A DNA stretch of 64,000 nucleotides from Bugulina stolonifera (taxonomy: Eukaryota > Bryozoa > Gymnolaemata > Cheilostomatida > Bugulidae). The stretch spans positions 8,598,733-8,662,732 of the forward strand of contig OW285188.1 of assembly GCA_935421135.1 (NCBI GenBank). The letters are read 5' to 3'. Made by a program: the position numbers and the translations under genes. A model generated the notes under the pieces. That model ran no database searches. It was not told where the DNA came from and worked only from the letters and a program-made list of their open reading frames with translations. Positions 14,701-34,600 of the stretch are shown one piece after another (position 1 is the stretch's first letter; the number at the start of each line of letters is the position of its first letter).

Positions 14701-17700
14701 AGTAATTTAATACCGCTATTACTGGTATTGTATTTGTGGTTGTTACATGTGACAATGTAGTAGTACACCTACCAGAACTGTTGGCAATATTCTCAGAAAG
14801 AAGCTGACTTTTTGGAGCTGATCAACGAGCACTACTTACAGAAAGCTATTCCTCGTCATCCGTCTGATACATTCAAATACAAACTTTGTTGTATTACTTT
14901 AACTAACAGTTTGACTTCTCTATATGAAGGAAATATATGATTAATTCATATCTCTATTACGTTGTTTTTATGCAGCGAAATCCTTTTTGCAATGCCAACA
15001 TTTAAAATGAACATTCTGTTGGTGAAATAGAATAAATAAACCAATAAATAAATAGAATGAATAATTATAATAGTCATACATGTTAGTCACCACCATGTTT
15101 ATAGCCTGTGTACTTGTAAGTCACCATTATGTTTATAGCCTGTGTACTTGTAAGTCAACCACCATGTTTATAGCCTGTGATTGCAACCCTGATGGATCTG
15201 AGAATCTACAATGTGACCCGACCTCTGGCCAGTGTGTCTGTCTGGACGGTATAACAGGAAAGAAGTGTGACAGATGTGACAGAGGAACTACCGGTGACCT
15301 ACCTAACTGTGTACCATGTGGCGAGTGCTTTGACAACTGGGATAATACGGTGAAGGGGCTGAGAGGTGAGACCCTCTATTTACTATAATGCTTTACTCTT
15401 TTGCAGGCCGATCTTGTAGTTGTACAGTACGTTCAAATGTTAATAGTGTTATGAAGTTGTACCAGTCTAGTTGGCACCTGACCAAGACACAACATCTCTC
15501 GTTTACAGAGAGAACTGATGAGATGCTGCAGCAGGTCAATGTGACAAAATCTACCGGTGCTGTCGGTGTGTTTGACGAACAATTTCAAAGGATCGAGGAC
15601 ACATTAGAGAAAATCAAAATAATTATTGACAACTTCAACCAGAGTGAGGCTAGCATGGATACGATGGAGATAGATCTTGAAGACATCAGGTATTTGCTAC
15701 AATACTATTCGATAAATTTTATACGCAGGAAATGAAATTACTGACAGATGTAAAAATTGTGCATTAGTGCACGAGTCCTATTTGCTGCCTCACTGCCTCT
15801 TAACCGCAACGCTATCTTTATAAGACAAAATGTAGATTTACTTCTTTTATCTAAAGTCTCTCTGTTGAAGTCAACCAATTGACTGACCAGCTGATTGATT
15901 TACATTTTAGAATTTTGCTACTCGCCGCTCAGGACAATATAACCGTTCTCAACAAGAACTTCAGAGACACAAATATAGGAGTCGCTCAGACGGAGAATAA
16001 CCTTTCTGTTTTGGAAGTACAGATCTCTGAACTCCTGCAATTTGCCCAGAGACAGAAGATAATGGTCAACGAAGCAATTCAAGAAGACATCGTTGGAGCA
16101 TACAACACTATTAAAGACAATGAAGCCAGGTATGTGACCGCATCTTTGATTTGTTATTACCACCGTGACTTTTTGTATTCACGGATTGTATTTTCAGTCG
16201 TTGGATGATGGCAATTGTTTATGGCTGTCAGTATTCACTGTAGCCTCATTATGCTATCTGTTGGCAATTAGCCAAACAGGTATGGCATCCAGGTAACAGT
16301 TCGAAATATTGCTCGCGGGTGCCTGATAGATGTAGCTACTAGTATTTGTGGTAACAGCCCGTAGCAAATATTGCGTTCAAGTAAATATTAAGGCCACTAG
16401 GTAACTGCCTATTTTGGCAACTACCTACTTTGGCAACTGCCTACTTTGGCAACTGCCTACTTTGGCAACTGCCTACTTTGGTAACTGCCTACTTTGGTAG
16501 CTGCCTACTTTGGTAACTGCCTACTTTGGTAACTGCCTACTTTGGTAACAGCTTACTGTAATGTATTGAGCAGCTAATGCCTAATACTATTAATATTATG
16601 ACATCACAATAGGGATCCTCCGTCTGCACATGAATGACAACATTGAATGAAATGTTACTTGTTTAGATCCAAGCAGGCGCTCACTGATGCCAAGGAAGCT
16701 GAGGATTTGATTGTAGAAGCCAAGTCACTGCAAGACGACGCAATCGCTCTACTGAAGAAGAATGAGGAAGAGTTTAAGGAGAGAAACCAGAACAATACCG
16801 AGATTCTGGATGAGTCAGACAAACAGGTGGACGAGATTAAATCGGCGACTCTGTCAGACATTAATAAATTGGTGAGTAGAGGAGCCACTGGTTACTTTTG
16901 CTACTGAAACAATTGGCAACAAGAGTATACACTCTGATTGGTCAACCCATCATCAACAGTGGACCCAACTGTGTAGTAACCTTGAGCGTATAGAGATATC
17001 GGACTTACTTCCTACCAAGTACTTTCACTTTCAAATCTGTATGCCAGTAGAGTAATGAATCTAGGATTGCTATTGCTATCGTTTAGAAGTTGCTTTCTCA
17101 ACTCTTAGTATTTAAAATTCACCAGTTAAGAGAAAACAAATCCAACGTAAATGTGGCATGTACATTGCAATTGTTTAAACTAAAATGCTATCATTGTATC
17201 ACAGTTTTTTAATATTTTATTTTATAATAATTATAAGATAATTTTATGCAACCATATTACTTGTAATAATTTACATTATAATGATATTCTAGGTGTGTGA
17301 TTTGAAATCTCCTTTCCAACCTGACCAGTTCTGTGATGCCGCTTGTGGTGGGGGCGGGTGTGGATCATGTGGAGAAGGAGGCAGTTGTACTAATGGAGCA
17401 CAGGGTAAAGTTGACTCTGCTAATAGTACTATCAATAGAGCAGAGGAAATTGCTAACAATAAGACTGTAGAAATGGAGGCTATCGAGGAAGAGGTTGGTA
17501 TCCCATAATTCAATGGTGTGTACACTATTATGTATACTCTACCAGACACATGCATCAAGCATATACGTACGAGTATACAAGCATTTTACAGGAAATTGAG
17601 AAATATTATTATAGTGGTCTTGTCTGTTGTTTGCGAAGTTCACGATGTAGCTGAACACATTTTGCAGTTACCACGACCGTATTATGTGGATTGTGCACTC

Positions 17701-20700
17701 ACACATTGTTATCCATAATTAGAAGTTGTTCTCTCCTTGAGAGAGGATAACTCTCAATGACAGATTGCTTGGGACTAGTCATCACTGATAACTAATAGCA
17801 TTAAGATTAGTTTAATATTTTAATCTTTTCTAAACTTGGGGGAAATCTTGTTGTCTGCACAGAATGCTCTATTATAACACATTACCTCCTAGTAAACTGT
17901 ATGGCTAAATCACTAATACTATAACTGTGATGGTTTATTTAGTTGATAGCCGCAAATGTGGAAGCAGGTAAAACTCTAATGGCTGCTGAAGAGTCACATG
18001 ATGCTGCTAAAGATATGGCTGAAGAGGCAAACAATGCTAATCTAAACCTTACAGACACACTCAACACCATTGGAGAGTTACTTGACCAAGATAAAGCAAC
18101 TCCTGATGATGTCATCAAGGTATCTCATCTATATAATTGCTATATGAATACCATAGTTGGCTATTATGGTCATTGAGAGGGGAGTGGCAAGGGTAATATT
18201 ATTACTACAAAAAGATGAAAGTGTTCATATAGCAATAAACAATTTGTAAAAGTGGAGGGAGATGATACCATTGTTGTAGTGTAACGGATATGTAGAGGGA
18301 TGACAACTTCAGCATTTGTATATAAAGAGAAGATAACTTCTGTATTAGTATGAGAGGAAAGATAACTTTTGTATTGATGCATGGATATCGAGAAAAGATA
18401 ACTCCAAGGTTTTCCATCTGATTTATTAACAGGTTGCTGAAGAAGTTTTAGCGTTATCTATACCCATTGACCTCAAGAAAATAGAAGAAATAGCCAATCA
18501 AATTAATGAAACCATCAAGAATTTAACAAACATTGATCAGATTCTAAATGAGACTGCCGCTGACTTGGCTACTTCTGAGAAACTGAAGGAAAGAGCAGAC
18601 AATGCTAGGTGAGTACCGAACGGATAAATACAGATCTATAGTCATGGCAGATGATGTCTGTTTGGGTTTCATCATAACAATCAGCAATGCAATGTAATTA
18701 TGGATATATTATGGATATATTATGGATATATTATGCACATATTATGGATATATTATGGATATATTATGGATATATTATGGATATATTAACCATTGTAGTA
18801 AAGCAGCTAATGAAATCTTGCAACAAGTAAACAACTTGAATAAGAAGTTGTCAGATGCTAGGCTCGCACAGAATGACTCTACTGCAGCCATTAACATGGC
18901 TAAGGAGCATATTAGTGAAACCAGGGAAAGCCTTAAAGCCGTAAGTATTCCCAGAGATTGTATGTCCTCCATACTCTCTTCACCAGAATGTTGTAAATCA
19001 GCACACATGCTTGAAATTTACAAGTTGGTAGTATGAACTAAATGCAGAAGTTATTGCTTGCTTTAGTTGGGAAAATGAAAGAATTCTATTTCAAAAATAT
19101 TTGGAGTTGTTTGCTCAATCAAGCAGGTGGGGACCACTTCAAAAATTATATTGAATAATTTGGAGATGGCAACGTTTTGCCATAAGGCAGATGACTTTTA
19201 GCGTTCTCAGAAAGTATTGGATCTCACCATTTTATGACACACTCAGATAACTAAATAATGAGTTATATAGCAATTAGTATTCTGTTGAACGATAAAAATG
19301 ACTCTGGGGATAGTTAGTTACTTGTCATCCTTACAGTCATTTACTAAAACAACAAAGGAATGTGGGGTTTCGTGTTTAATTCACAGTGAATTATAGTATG
19401 TTTTTTATTGGAATTCAGTGTATTTATAGTCTGCTAATTTGTAGATTGGTGATACAATGACTGCAGCCACTACGAAAGCTCTCAACCTGACAGCGGTAGT
19501 CAATCAGCTGTACGAAGACGTGAAGGACTTGGGAACACTCAACACTGAGAATGCACAGAATGTCAGAATAGCCAAGACCCAAGCTGATCTAGCCAGTGAA
19601 TACGCAGGAGAAGCGGAACAAGTGAGTGTAAACCACGGAAATATATTGATAGGATAGAAATCAAAGAAATGTAGTAGCATGTAAACAAATGAATGAATGG
19701 ATATTGAGTAAACTTACATGAATTGCACTTTGATCTTTGTCAAAGGTTTACTGTCATACATTTCTCTAGAACGTCCTCACTTTTAAATGTTTTTGTTTGT
19801 GTGATCATTTCTTCATATTGCGGATTGATTAGTATTCCATGCATAACAACTCATTCATATGGCTACATTGTTCATACATAAATAATTACATGCTTGGCAC
19901 TAATTATATCCAATTATATTTTGTGTCCTGGCAATACTAGACCTACTTTTATAAGTCGTTATATATTATGTAACCTGATAGTACTAGTTCTACACATACA
20001 TGTTTCTTTGTTTAATCCAGGACTCGGAGATGATTAAGAAGACGTATGCAGGTGTATCGGAGGAGGTCAACCGCAGGTATAATGAGAGCTTATTGGCTCA
20101 TGAGAGATCTGCGCAGCTTCTAGCGAGAGCTGGACGATTGGCTACTATACTGACCGACCATCATATTGCCTTGACCAGTGAGTACCCTATGTCCACTGGC
20201 TAGCATGTATTTTATGGCTGCATTTCTTCCTCTCTCTGTTCAGCAAAGTAATACGTAGTTCACCAAAATTACTCCACTGGGTGCAGACCGTTATGTTTTT
20301 ACCATAATTGTATAAATTACATTTTTTCGATATTTTTAACGTATCTAAATTATTATTTGATTCATAACAGGAGTTGTCTGTAGTCATAGTTTGAGGCTGC
20401 ATATGTCCAGTACCTCAGTTAATAATCTACATTACAATGCCCTGAGGCTATAGGTCACATGACATGGCAATCTTTGAGTAGATCATACTGCTTCTAAGTG
20501 GTTGGAGTAGGTAGAGATAAAGTTGAAGGAGGCTTGTGATATGATTTTATTATCTCTCCAGTGATTTCAGCGCTTGTAGGCGTACATATCTATCTAGTAA
20601 AATCACTGGTTTATACATCATGGAGAATATTTTATAGCCTGGATTGTGGTATTATTAACTTAAAGCACGTACTGCATTTGTATCGAACATGATACTTGAG

Positions 20701-21045
20701 CTAAGGGGCTTTCATACCTTCCCGAAAATCAGCTGAAATTTACAGTTTTTAAAAATTGGCAGGTGTAAAAAGAATCAGGGAAACTTGGTAAACCTGTGCC
20801 CAAGCGGAGGATTGTCCAGTCGGTGGTCACCCTCCTTATCCACAGCCTGTGTTACTGTTATACTATATCTATATTATTCTATTTCAGCAATGGACGAACA
20901 GCTGGAAGCGAATGGACAGGTCATGACGGACTTACAAAAGGAAATAGATAGTCTTACAGAGCAAGTAGATAAACACATTGAAACGTTAATCCAAGTGGAA
21001 CTACATCATAAAACATGTGAAGCAACAGACACTACAACAATATAG
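52..21045 (+). CDS. LAMB: Laminin subunit beta (28 exons, 5' end outside window)
   Basis: Secreted basement-membrane chain that pairs with alpha and gamma laminins through a coiled coil. Exons, joined in phase: 52-592, 1487-1604, 2553-2701, 3209-3329, 3669-3857, 4116-4286, 5314-5423, 6649-6864, 7239-7397, 8034-8154, 8414-8580, 8771-8951, 9332-9475, 10152-10394, 11850-12002, 12539-12769, 14365-14664, 15174-15365, 15509-15689, 15911-16129, 16667-16871, 17293-17493, 17943-18119, 18433-18608, 18799-18940, 19445-19621, 20021-20177, 20888-21045 (stop TAG). Every junction is GT-AG and phases match throughout, giving about 1765 residues against 1786 in human beta-1. Domain order is LN, LE repeats, LF (domain IV type B), LE repeats, coiled coil with a beta-knob. 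The LF domain and the knob identify a beta rather than a gamma chain. The first exon boundary (40-52) is uncertain because three AGs lie close together. Confidence 0.95.
4290..4400. repeat. Degenerate short tandem repeat
   Basis: Several imperfect copies of a roughly 24-base unit related to GATCTAAGTCTATGGTCAGTGCTC lie immediately downstream of a laminin donor site. Confidence 0.6.
5462..5627. mobile_element. Fold-back MITE in laminin intron, TA target site
   Basis: Two arms of about 57 bp (5462-5518 and 5571-5627) are almost perfect inverted repeats beginning AAGGACTAGTCA. They surround a loop of about 50 bp, and TA dinucleotides flank both ends (5460-5461 and 5628-5629). No coding capacity. 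A Tc1/mariner-type non-autonomous element is the simplest reading. Confidence 0.7.
7239..8951 (+). other. Laminin beta: LF domain (laminin IV type B)
   Basis: Exons 7239-7397, 8034-8154, 8414-8580 and 8771-8951 encode the beta-specific globular domain. Diagnostic blocks are [16 protein letters not shown], the VVIERP strand, [15 protein letters not shown] and [14 protein letters not shown]. The position between two LE arrays and the similarity to LAMB1/LAMB2 domain IV exclude a gamma or alpha chain. Confidence 0.9.
9616..9992. mobile_element. Small TIR element with 7-8 bp target duplication
   Basis: A 377-bp insertion in the laminin intron is flanked by direct repeats CCTGATTC (9608-9615 and 9993-10000). 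Its ends are imperfect inverted repeats of about 26 bp containing AAAGATAGTGGAAG. The interior is GC-richer than the surrounding intron and has no credible ORF. An 8-bp duplication suggests a hAT-type non-autonomous element. Confidence 0.65.
10395..11849. other. Laminin intron without other genes
   Basis: This 1.45-kb intron contains a short hairpin near 10872-10916 (arms AGTTGTCTTCTC and GAGAAAACAACT) of the same family as one at 58862-58931. Degenerate repeats around 11630-11700 share GTTGCTCTACCT. I see no coding sequence. Confidence 0.6.
13401..13825. repeat. 20-bp minisatellite in laminin intron
   Basis: About 21 head-to-tail copies of GTAGATACTGGAGTAACAGT with few substitutions lie in the intron 12770-14364. 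Because the unit is not a multiple of three, several frames stay open by chance and should not be read as genes. Larger internal blocks recur, including the AGAGATACTGG variants, suggesting secondary block duplication. Confidence 0.93.
14037..14103. repeat. Three copies of a 22-bp unit
   Basis: The unit GTAATAGCGGCACATCCATGTA occurs three times in tandem, 200 bp after the larger minisatellite in the same intron. Confidence 0.85.
15085..15180. repeat. Triplicated acceptor region before a laminin exon
   Basis: A 34-bp unit spanning polypyrimidine/AG acceptor, exon start and GTAAGT is present three times (15085, 15119, 15153). Only the third copy continues into the real exon at 15174. Copies one and two each contain TTTATAG, an 11-nt stretch and a GTAAGT donor. 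Confidence 0.85.
16395..16552. repeat. 16-bp tandem repeat in laminin intron
   Basis: About nine copies of ACTTTGGYAACTGCCT, with G/T variants, lie in the intron 16130-16666. Confidence 0.85.
18695..18788. repeat. 12-bp tandem repeat next to an exon
   Basis: Seven or eight copies of TTATGGATATAT end only about 10 bases before the acceptor of the laminin exon at 18799, so the array sits in or next to its branch-point region. Confidence 0.85.
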
Positions 21046-21691
21046 TACATATAAAGAGGATTAACAGAATATATTAACTTGACTAGCTAAGTCACTCAGA
21101 CAGAGTGTTATGGTATAATGTGAGTAACATCTAGTACGCTAGGCTTGATGTAGAGATAGACTTTTGCTCTGTTGAACATGGCTATATATTTTTCACATTT
21201 CCAGTTCATAAATAGTAAATATAACCTTTTACATTGTTTATACTTTTATACTCCTAGAATCGATAGCCCCATGAAAAAAGTAGCGATAGTTATGTGTTAG
21301 ATTGGATATTTCAAGTGTGTCTTCAAATCGTTATAGAGAAGAATGATTTCAGTATTGTCTTATTCATAATTATTTCAAATATTTTATTTATTGACAATCA
21401 TGACGGAATTATTGTGCCGTAAGGTTTCATATCGGCCAGATTTCTGGTAAATAACTGCAGAATATCAATTGGCTGTGAATACTATACTTAGCCAATCACA
21501 GCACTAAGCGAAGCGTCTATTGGTTGAAAAAATACTGCATCGACCAATCAAAAGGCTGCATGGGTGATGAGATCTCTATATGAAACGTGTTGTGCTCCAC
21601 ATGTGTGTGTATCTTGTATAGTTTCAGGATATTTATATTATCAGTGAGATATTATTTAAATACTCTTCTTGTGTAAAAATACTCCATTTTG

Positions 21692-21719
21692 GATAGATAG
21701 ATAGATAGATAGATAGATA
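21692..21719. repeat. GATA microsatellite
   Basis: Seven uninterrupted GATA units in the laminin 3' flank. The duplicated copy of this flank, near 36000, lacks the expansion. Confidence 0.85.
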
Positions 21720-21886
21720 CAGGTAGAAATTTAATGCAAATGTATGTTTTGGAAGTAGATTTTTATAGTTTAGTTACTTTGATACTAAGACAAGTACTAG
21801 TGTTCTGTATTTTCACTTCAATGTATCGAAAGATTATCTGCAGGGTGAATTTATTATTATATAATTATTATTAGTATAAAAAATTC

Positions 21887-21918
21887 AATAAAAACACTTA
21901 TTTATAACAACAAATAAA
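21887..21918 (+). terminator. Possible laminin poly(A) signals
   Basis: Two AATAAA hexamers (21887-21892 and 21913-21918) lie about 850 bases after the laminin stop. I saw no canonical hexamer nearer to the stop, so these are the best candidates, with no experimental support. Confidence 0.4.
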
Positions 21919-22387
21919 ATTCGGTTTTAACTATCAAACCCTATAAGCATAAATATTACTATTATTTTGTGTAAAAATATATTAATTATTGCAATAATAC
22001 TACTGAGTACTGACACACCAAGAAATGATGAATTTAAAATTTGCATGGTTATAAGAAAGGAATTAGCAAAGAAACTATGTTATGTGAAGCAAGTCGACTT
22101 CCTGCGCTTTTGTTCTCATTTTATTATTTCAGCGGTTCTCTATCTAGGTCACCTCTCTAAGGTAATATGTGACCTAGATGAACATCAAAAGTTAAATAGC
22201 TTTATCTTTCAACGGGACCGAAATTTATGCAAGCCAAAATATATTGATATAAACACAATATTTTATCAATATATTTTATAATTATATTTTAAATGTTAGA
22301 GCAAAACAAAATAATTTGCTCTCTAATTTCTGTTAGTGTGCTTGCCCAATAAATGGATATGTTTGTATAATATAGTAGCCATTCCTC

Positions 22388-30567
<8,180 letters not shown>

Positions 30568-31617
30568 TCTGACCTGATGTGATTGCCAAGTGTAAGAGAA
30601 TAAAAATTGTATAATAATATACAACCTGCCCCACCAAAAGCAATGGCGTATGTGTTAATATCTCTTGGCTAGCTGACACCTAATTTATTAACCAATAGTA
30701 GGTCATGTAGACGGTTGCTGACTGTAGTATGCACAGAACCTCTTGTGTTTACTACCCAAAAGTTAACAACTGGGTAATTCAGATAAGGTGACATCAATTG
30801 AGTATGCAGTGATTTCATTTTATCTAACACAGCTAGAATAAATACTAAAGAGTTCACTATTTCAAACTCTCACTCCCACTAGCTCCCTATATCCCTATAT
30901 CCTCCCTATTTCAGGGCATCAGATAGCTATTTTTCATTTTTGTATTATCCAATATCCAACATCCAAGATTATCCAATAAATAGCACCAAATTAACACCCT
31001 TGTTCAGTCTCATTTCACTCTATCTGGTGTTTTGATACAGCTTTGGAATTATCAGCTACTACATAGTGCATGTGTACATAAGTCTAATAATATATTTGAG
31101 CAAACTGTTTTCACTACCAGTCTCTTTTTTAGCTTCTTATTTTTGTGATTTAGTTTAGTTACTGATTATGTCAAAAGATAATGATCAGTACTGTGATAAC
31201 AGTTCCTATTCCCCAAAATGTACATTTGACAGTTGGAAGTTAGGTCTTGCAAATTTCACCTATGCACTTGGAAGCTGGGACTCCCTATATTTCTTCACTT
31301 CAGGTTGACAGGTATGATTGGCTGTTGATAGGTACAAGACTCTGTACTGCATAACCAGTGGTAGAACAACTCCCACTTGGATTACTGACCTATTCTTATG
31401 TGCTATTTACAATGAGAAAAACATCACCCTGTGTTACACCTACCCGTGTGTCTTACTAACCTTGTACGCACTTTCTATGCATTATATATCATGTAAAAGA
31501 TACCATAATATTGTATCTTTTACATGATATGAAGTGTATCAAGATTTTTGTTGAAGCTATTAGGTATCATTTACTATGTTATAGTAAACAATATCTAGTA
31601 GCTTATACAAAATTTTA
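30568..31617. other. 5' flank of SLC6-1
   Basis: The first 150 bases upstream of the ATG exon are conserved in the second copy (shared blocks ACAACCTGCCCCACCAAAAG and GACGGTTGCTGACTG), consistent with 5' UTR or promoter. A perfect 16-bp-stem hairpin lies at 31489-31529 (arms ATCATGTAAAAGATAC and its complement). No gene seen. Confidence 0.55.
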
Positions 31618-34600
31618 GGAGGTCAATCTAAACCTCAAAACCATTACAGAATTGTTTGACCAAGAGAAAGCAACTCATGATAATGTCATCAATGCACAGT
31701 TTGTGAAATCGGAGAAAGACGATACCTGTATCGCTGTAGTTTAATTGATATGTAGAGGGAAGGTAGTTTCCGTATTTTTATATCAAGAGAAGATGACTTC
31801 TGTATTAGCATGTAATAGAGGAAAGGTAACTTCTGTGTTGGTATATAGAGAAAATCTAACTCGTAGGTTTTTCATTAACATCTGGCTGAAGAAGTTACAC
31901 TGTATCTATACCCATTGGCTTGAAGGACATAGCCAATCAAATCAATGAAACCATCAAGAACTTAACCAACATTGATCATATTCTAAATGAGACTGCCGCT
32001 GACTTGGCTACTTCTGAGAAACTGAAGGAAAGAGCAGACAGTCCAATACATACAGATCTATAGTCATGACAGATGATGTCTGCTTGGTGTTTCATCTGTT
32101 ACACCTGGTGAGCTGTCTGCTTGAAGTACACTGTTAGGAGCTAGTTTTAGATTGTATATCTGTAACAGAACTAAATTATTCTATATTATTATACATAGCC
32201 TTTCCATTGTACAGCTCACACTAAAGGTACATTCATACTCATTTTCTGCTGAGATCTCGGTGGCATGTTTATGCTGGGCTCGGGTTGTCAAGAACGGGGA
32301 TGTCATATTCTGTGCTAAAGCAAGGATAGTTCAATTATCTTTGGTCACGGCATGACCATGTCGCAGAGTTTTGATGAGTTTCTGAAGATAAATTCTGCAG
32401 ATTCCTTTATCGCTATTAATTAAAATTTTAATTTAAATGAATAGAGAAAGCTTTAAATAGAATTGATAGACAATTACAACACAATAAAACTAAAAACCTT
32501 TGAATATGTAATATTATTGGTTGGAGAGCCACTGAGACGACATAAAAGTATCTTTCACATTACATTCTCGGTGAATATCAGTGCAGGAGCAATGCTTCAT
32601 ACTCATTTAGAGAATAGCCCAGTTATATCAGTTTTGAACAGATACACCAAACTCAAAAATAGTCTCCGAGATCTCAGTGAGGCAAGGAGATGGGAGATGG
32701 GTGCATAACGCTAAAGAGTAGGTGTGGTTAGCATTGAATGCTAACCACACCCACTATGCATTGGGCACATTGTTGTACCTGACTGGGAAGCTGAGGTGCA
32801 GCGGTACAACATACAGGCCAGAGTGCTGGTGGGTGAGCTAGAACCGGTTTACCAAGGCTGGGACTATAGAGAGGGCACAGGGCTATAGAGAGAGCACAGG
32901 GCTATAGAGAGGTCCAACCGAATAAGTTGATACAGGACACAACAATATAGCCTGCAGCCAGCATGGCTGGCATAGCAGGACATAGCCACACAGACTTGAG
33001 GCTCGAGTACATGGGAGGCCGCGAGCGTCGGTGGAACAACTTGATTTTTTGTTGGCACGGCTCTAATAGGCAAAAGCACGGTGCCAGTCCTCTAGTGGCC
33101 ATGAATAATATTGTTGTTGATGTGTACGAACGACCCAGTACGCACAACAACTACCGACGACTACTTGACAATGTAACCTGTGTGGCTACCTAGCCTTCTG
33201 TAGTATTGACATGCCTCAACAGCCACAAGCTGTAGTAATGCGTAGGCCACACTGCAGCGAATTATAAGCGAAAAGCGAATTTTTGCCAGTGGCGAATTCG
33301 CAAAATCGCAAATTTTGTGCGAATTCGCGGAAAACATGTGATTTCACATTAGCTGGGTTGAATCAGCTAATTCGCAACTTGCTAATTTGTGATTGGCCCA
33401 TTTTTACTTGTCACATTACTGTCACGTGTTCAGAGCCACGGATTTTCAATCAATCATGAGTTTAAATTATTATATTAAAGTATTTATTTTAACTGATGAA
33501 TAAAATAAATACTTCCGTTTGCAAGAATTGTGTAAAACGAATAAAAGTAAGAATAAAATAATTATTATATTATATTAATTCTATTTTAATTATAATTTTA
33601 TTTTACATTTTTCGGAGTTCTAGTTCTGCAGTGAATGAGAAACGTGACCGAGGATAATAGTTTTTGATCCCTCATTGGGTGAAATCAAATCGTCCACAAT
33701 GCGAATTCGCTTATAGCTTTTGCAGTGTGGCACGCTCGATTCTAATTTGCGAATTCGCCTTTGGCCAAAATTTGCTATTCGCAAAAAAATTCGCTGTAGT
33801 GTGGCCTAAGCTTTATGCCCCTATCTAGCATGTCAGCACAACTCCAGAGTGTACGTATATAATAAAGTACATGTATATTTGAAGATCTCACAGCATGAAA
33901 TAACAATAACAACCGCACTGTTTAATAATAATCTGGTCTCTGTTATAGATAAAAGAAGAGAACCAGGACGACTAAGCACTACCCGTTGAGGAAAAGGATG
34001 ACCCATACCAAGAGCCGTCTTCTACTATACAAGCAAGATTGACTGTAATTACTTCTATACAATAAAAGGTTTTAAACAGTATAAAAATAATCTTATTACT
34101 AAGCACAGTATAACACGTCTACTACACAATTCAGCCAATAACCAAAGCTGATTTCCAATAAAGTCTATAATTAAAATTATTGCATTTGATATTAACCAAT
34201 TACAACAACACTCTGCAACGCCGAAGACTTAAAAAATCAAAATATTGTTCTTTGCATAGGCGAATGATAAATGGCATGCTGATTTGTTCAAGAATGAGGC
34301 TTGCTAAATCAGGGGGAATTTTAATTGGCTTGCTTTGGTTGAGAAAATTTAAGCTGCAAAAATGTTTGAAGTTATCTTTTCAATTTGATTAAGGAAGAGG
34401 AGACCACTCCTAAAATTATTGTGAGTTATTATTTGGAGATGGCAATGTTTTCCAATAAGACAAATAGCTTTTTGAGTTTACTTAATATTATTGGATCATA
34501 CCATTCTATGACACACTCATATAACTAAATTATCTAAATTTATAAAGGAATTGATATCATGTTGTAACATAAACATGGGATAATTACATCATAATACTGT

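Larger units (their letters stand above)
9332..15365 (+). other. Laminin beta: C-terminal LE repeats
   Basis: Exons 9332-9475, 10152-10394, 11850-12002, 12539-12769, 14365-14664 and 15174-15365 encode LE repeats of the rod, ending at the [13 protein letters not shown] block that opens the coiled coil. One repeat in exon 12539-12769 has CLAGC where the vertebrate repeat has C-x-C, so two extra residues separate its first two cysteines. Confidence 0.9.
15509..21045 (+). other. Laminin beta: coiled coil, beta-knob and C terminus
   Basis: Ten exons encode heptad-like, Lys/Glu/Ala/Asn-rich sequence that forms the long arm. Exon 17293-17493 holds the beta-knob (L-beta), a Cys/Gly-rich insert with [13 protein letters not shown] that is specific to beta chains. 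The last exon ends [13 protein letters not shown]; the lone Cys near the end is where beta and gamma chains are normally disulfide-linked. For the first exon here I chose the acceptor at 15509 because it reproduces the vertebrate alignment ([11 protein letters not shown]); an upstream acceptor at 15407 is also in frame. Confidence 0.88.
21046..22387. other. Intergenic region between convergent laminin and SLC6-1
   Basis: Contains both 3' UTRs. A hairpin at 22145-22180 (arms ATCTAGGTCAC and GTGACCTAGAT) is also present in the duplicate near 36617-36660. A minus-strand AATAAA at 22120-22125 is a candidate SLC6-1 poly(A) signal. No gene seen. Confidence 0.6.

Noticed and set aside
32864..33193. 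Overlapping 70-80 codon frames near 33000
   Set aside because: Frames on both strands within what looks like a dispersed repeat shared with 57600-57850; no family motif.
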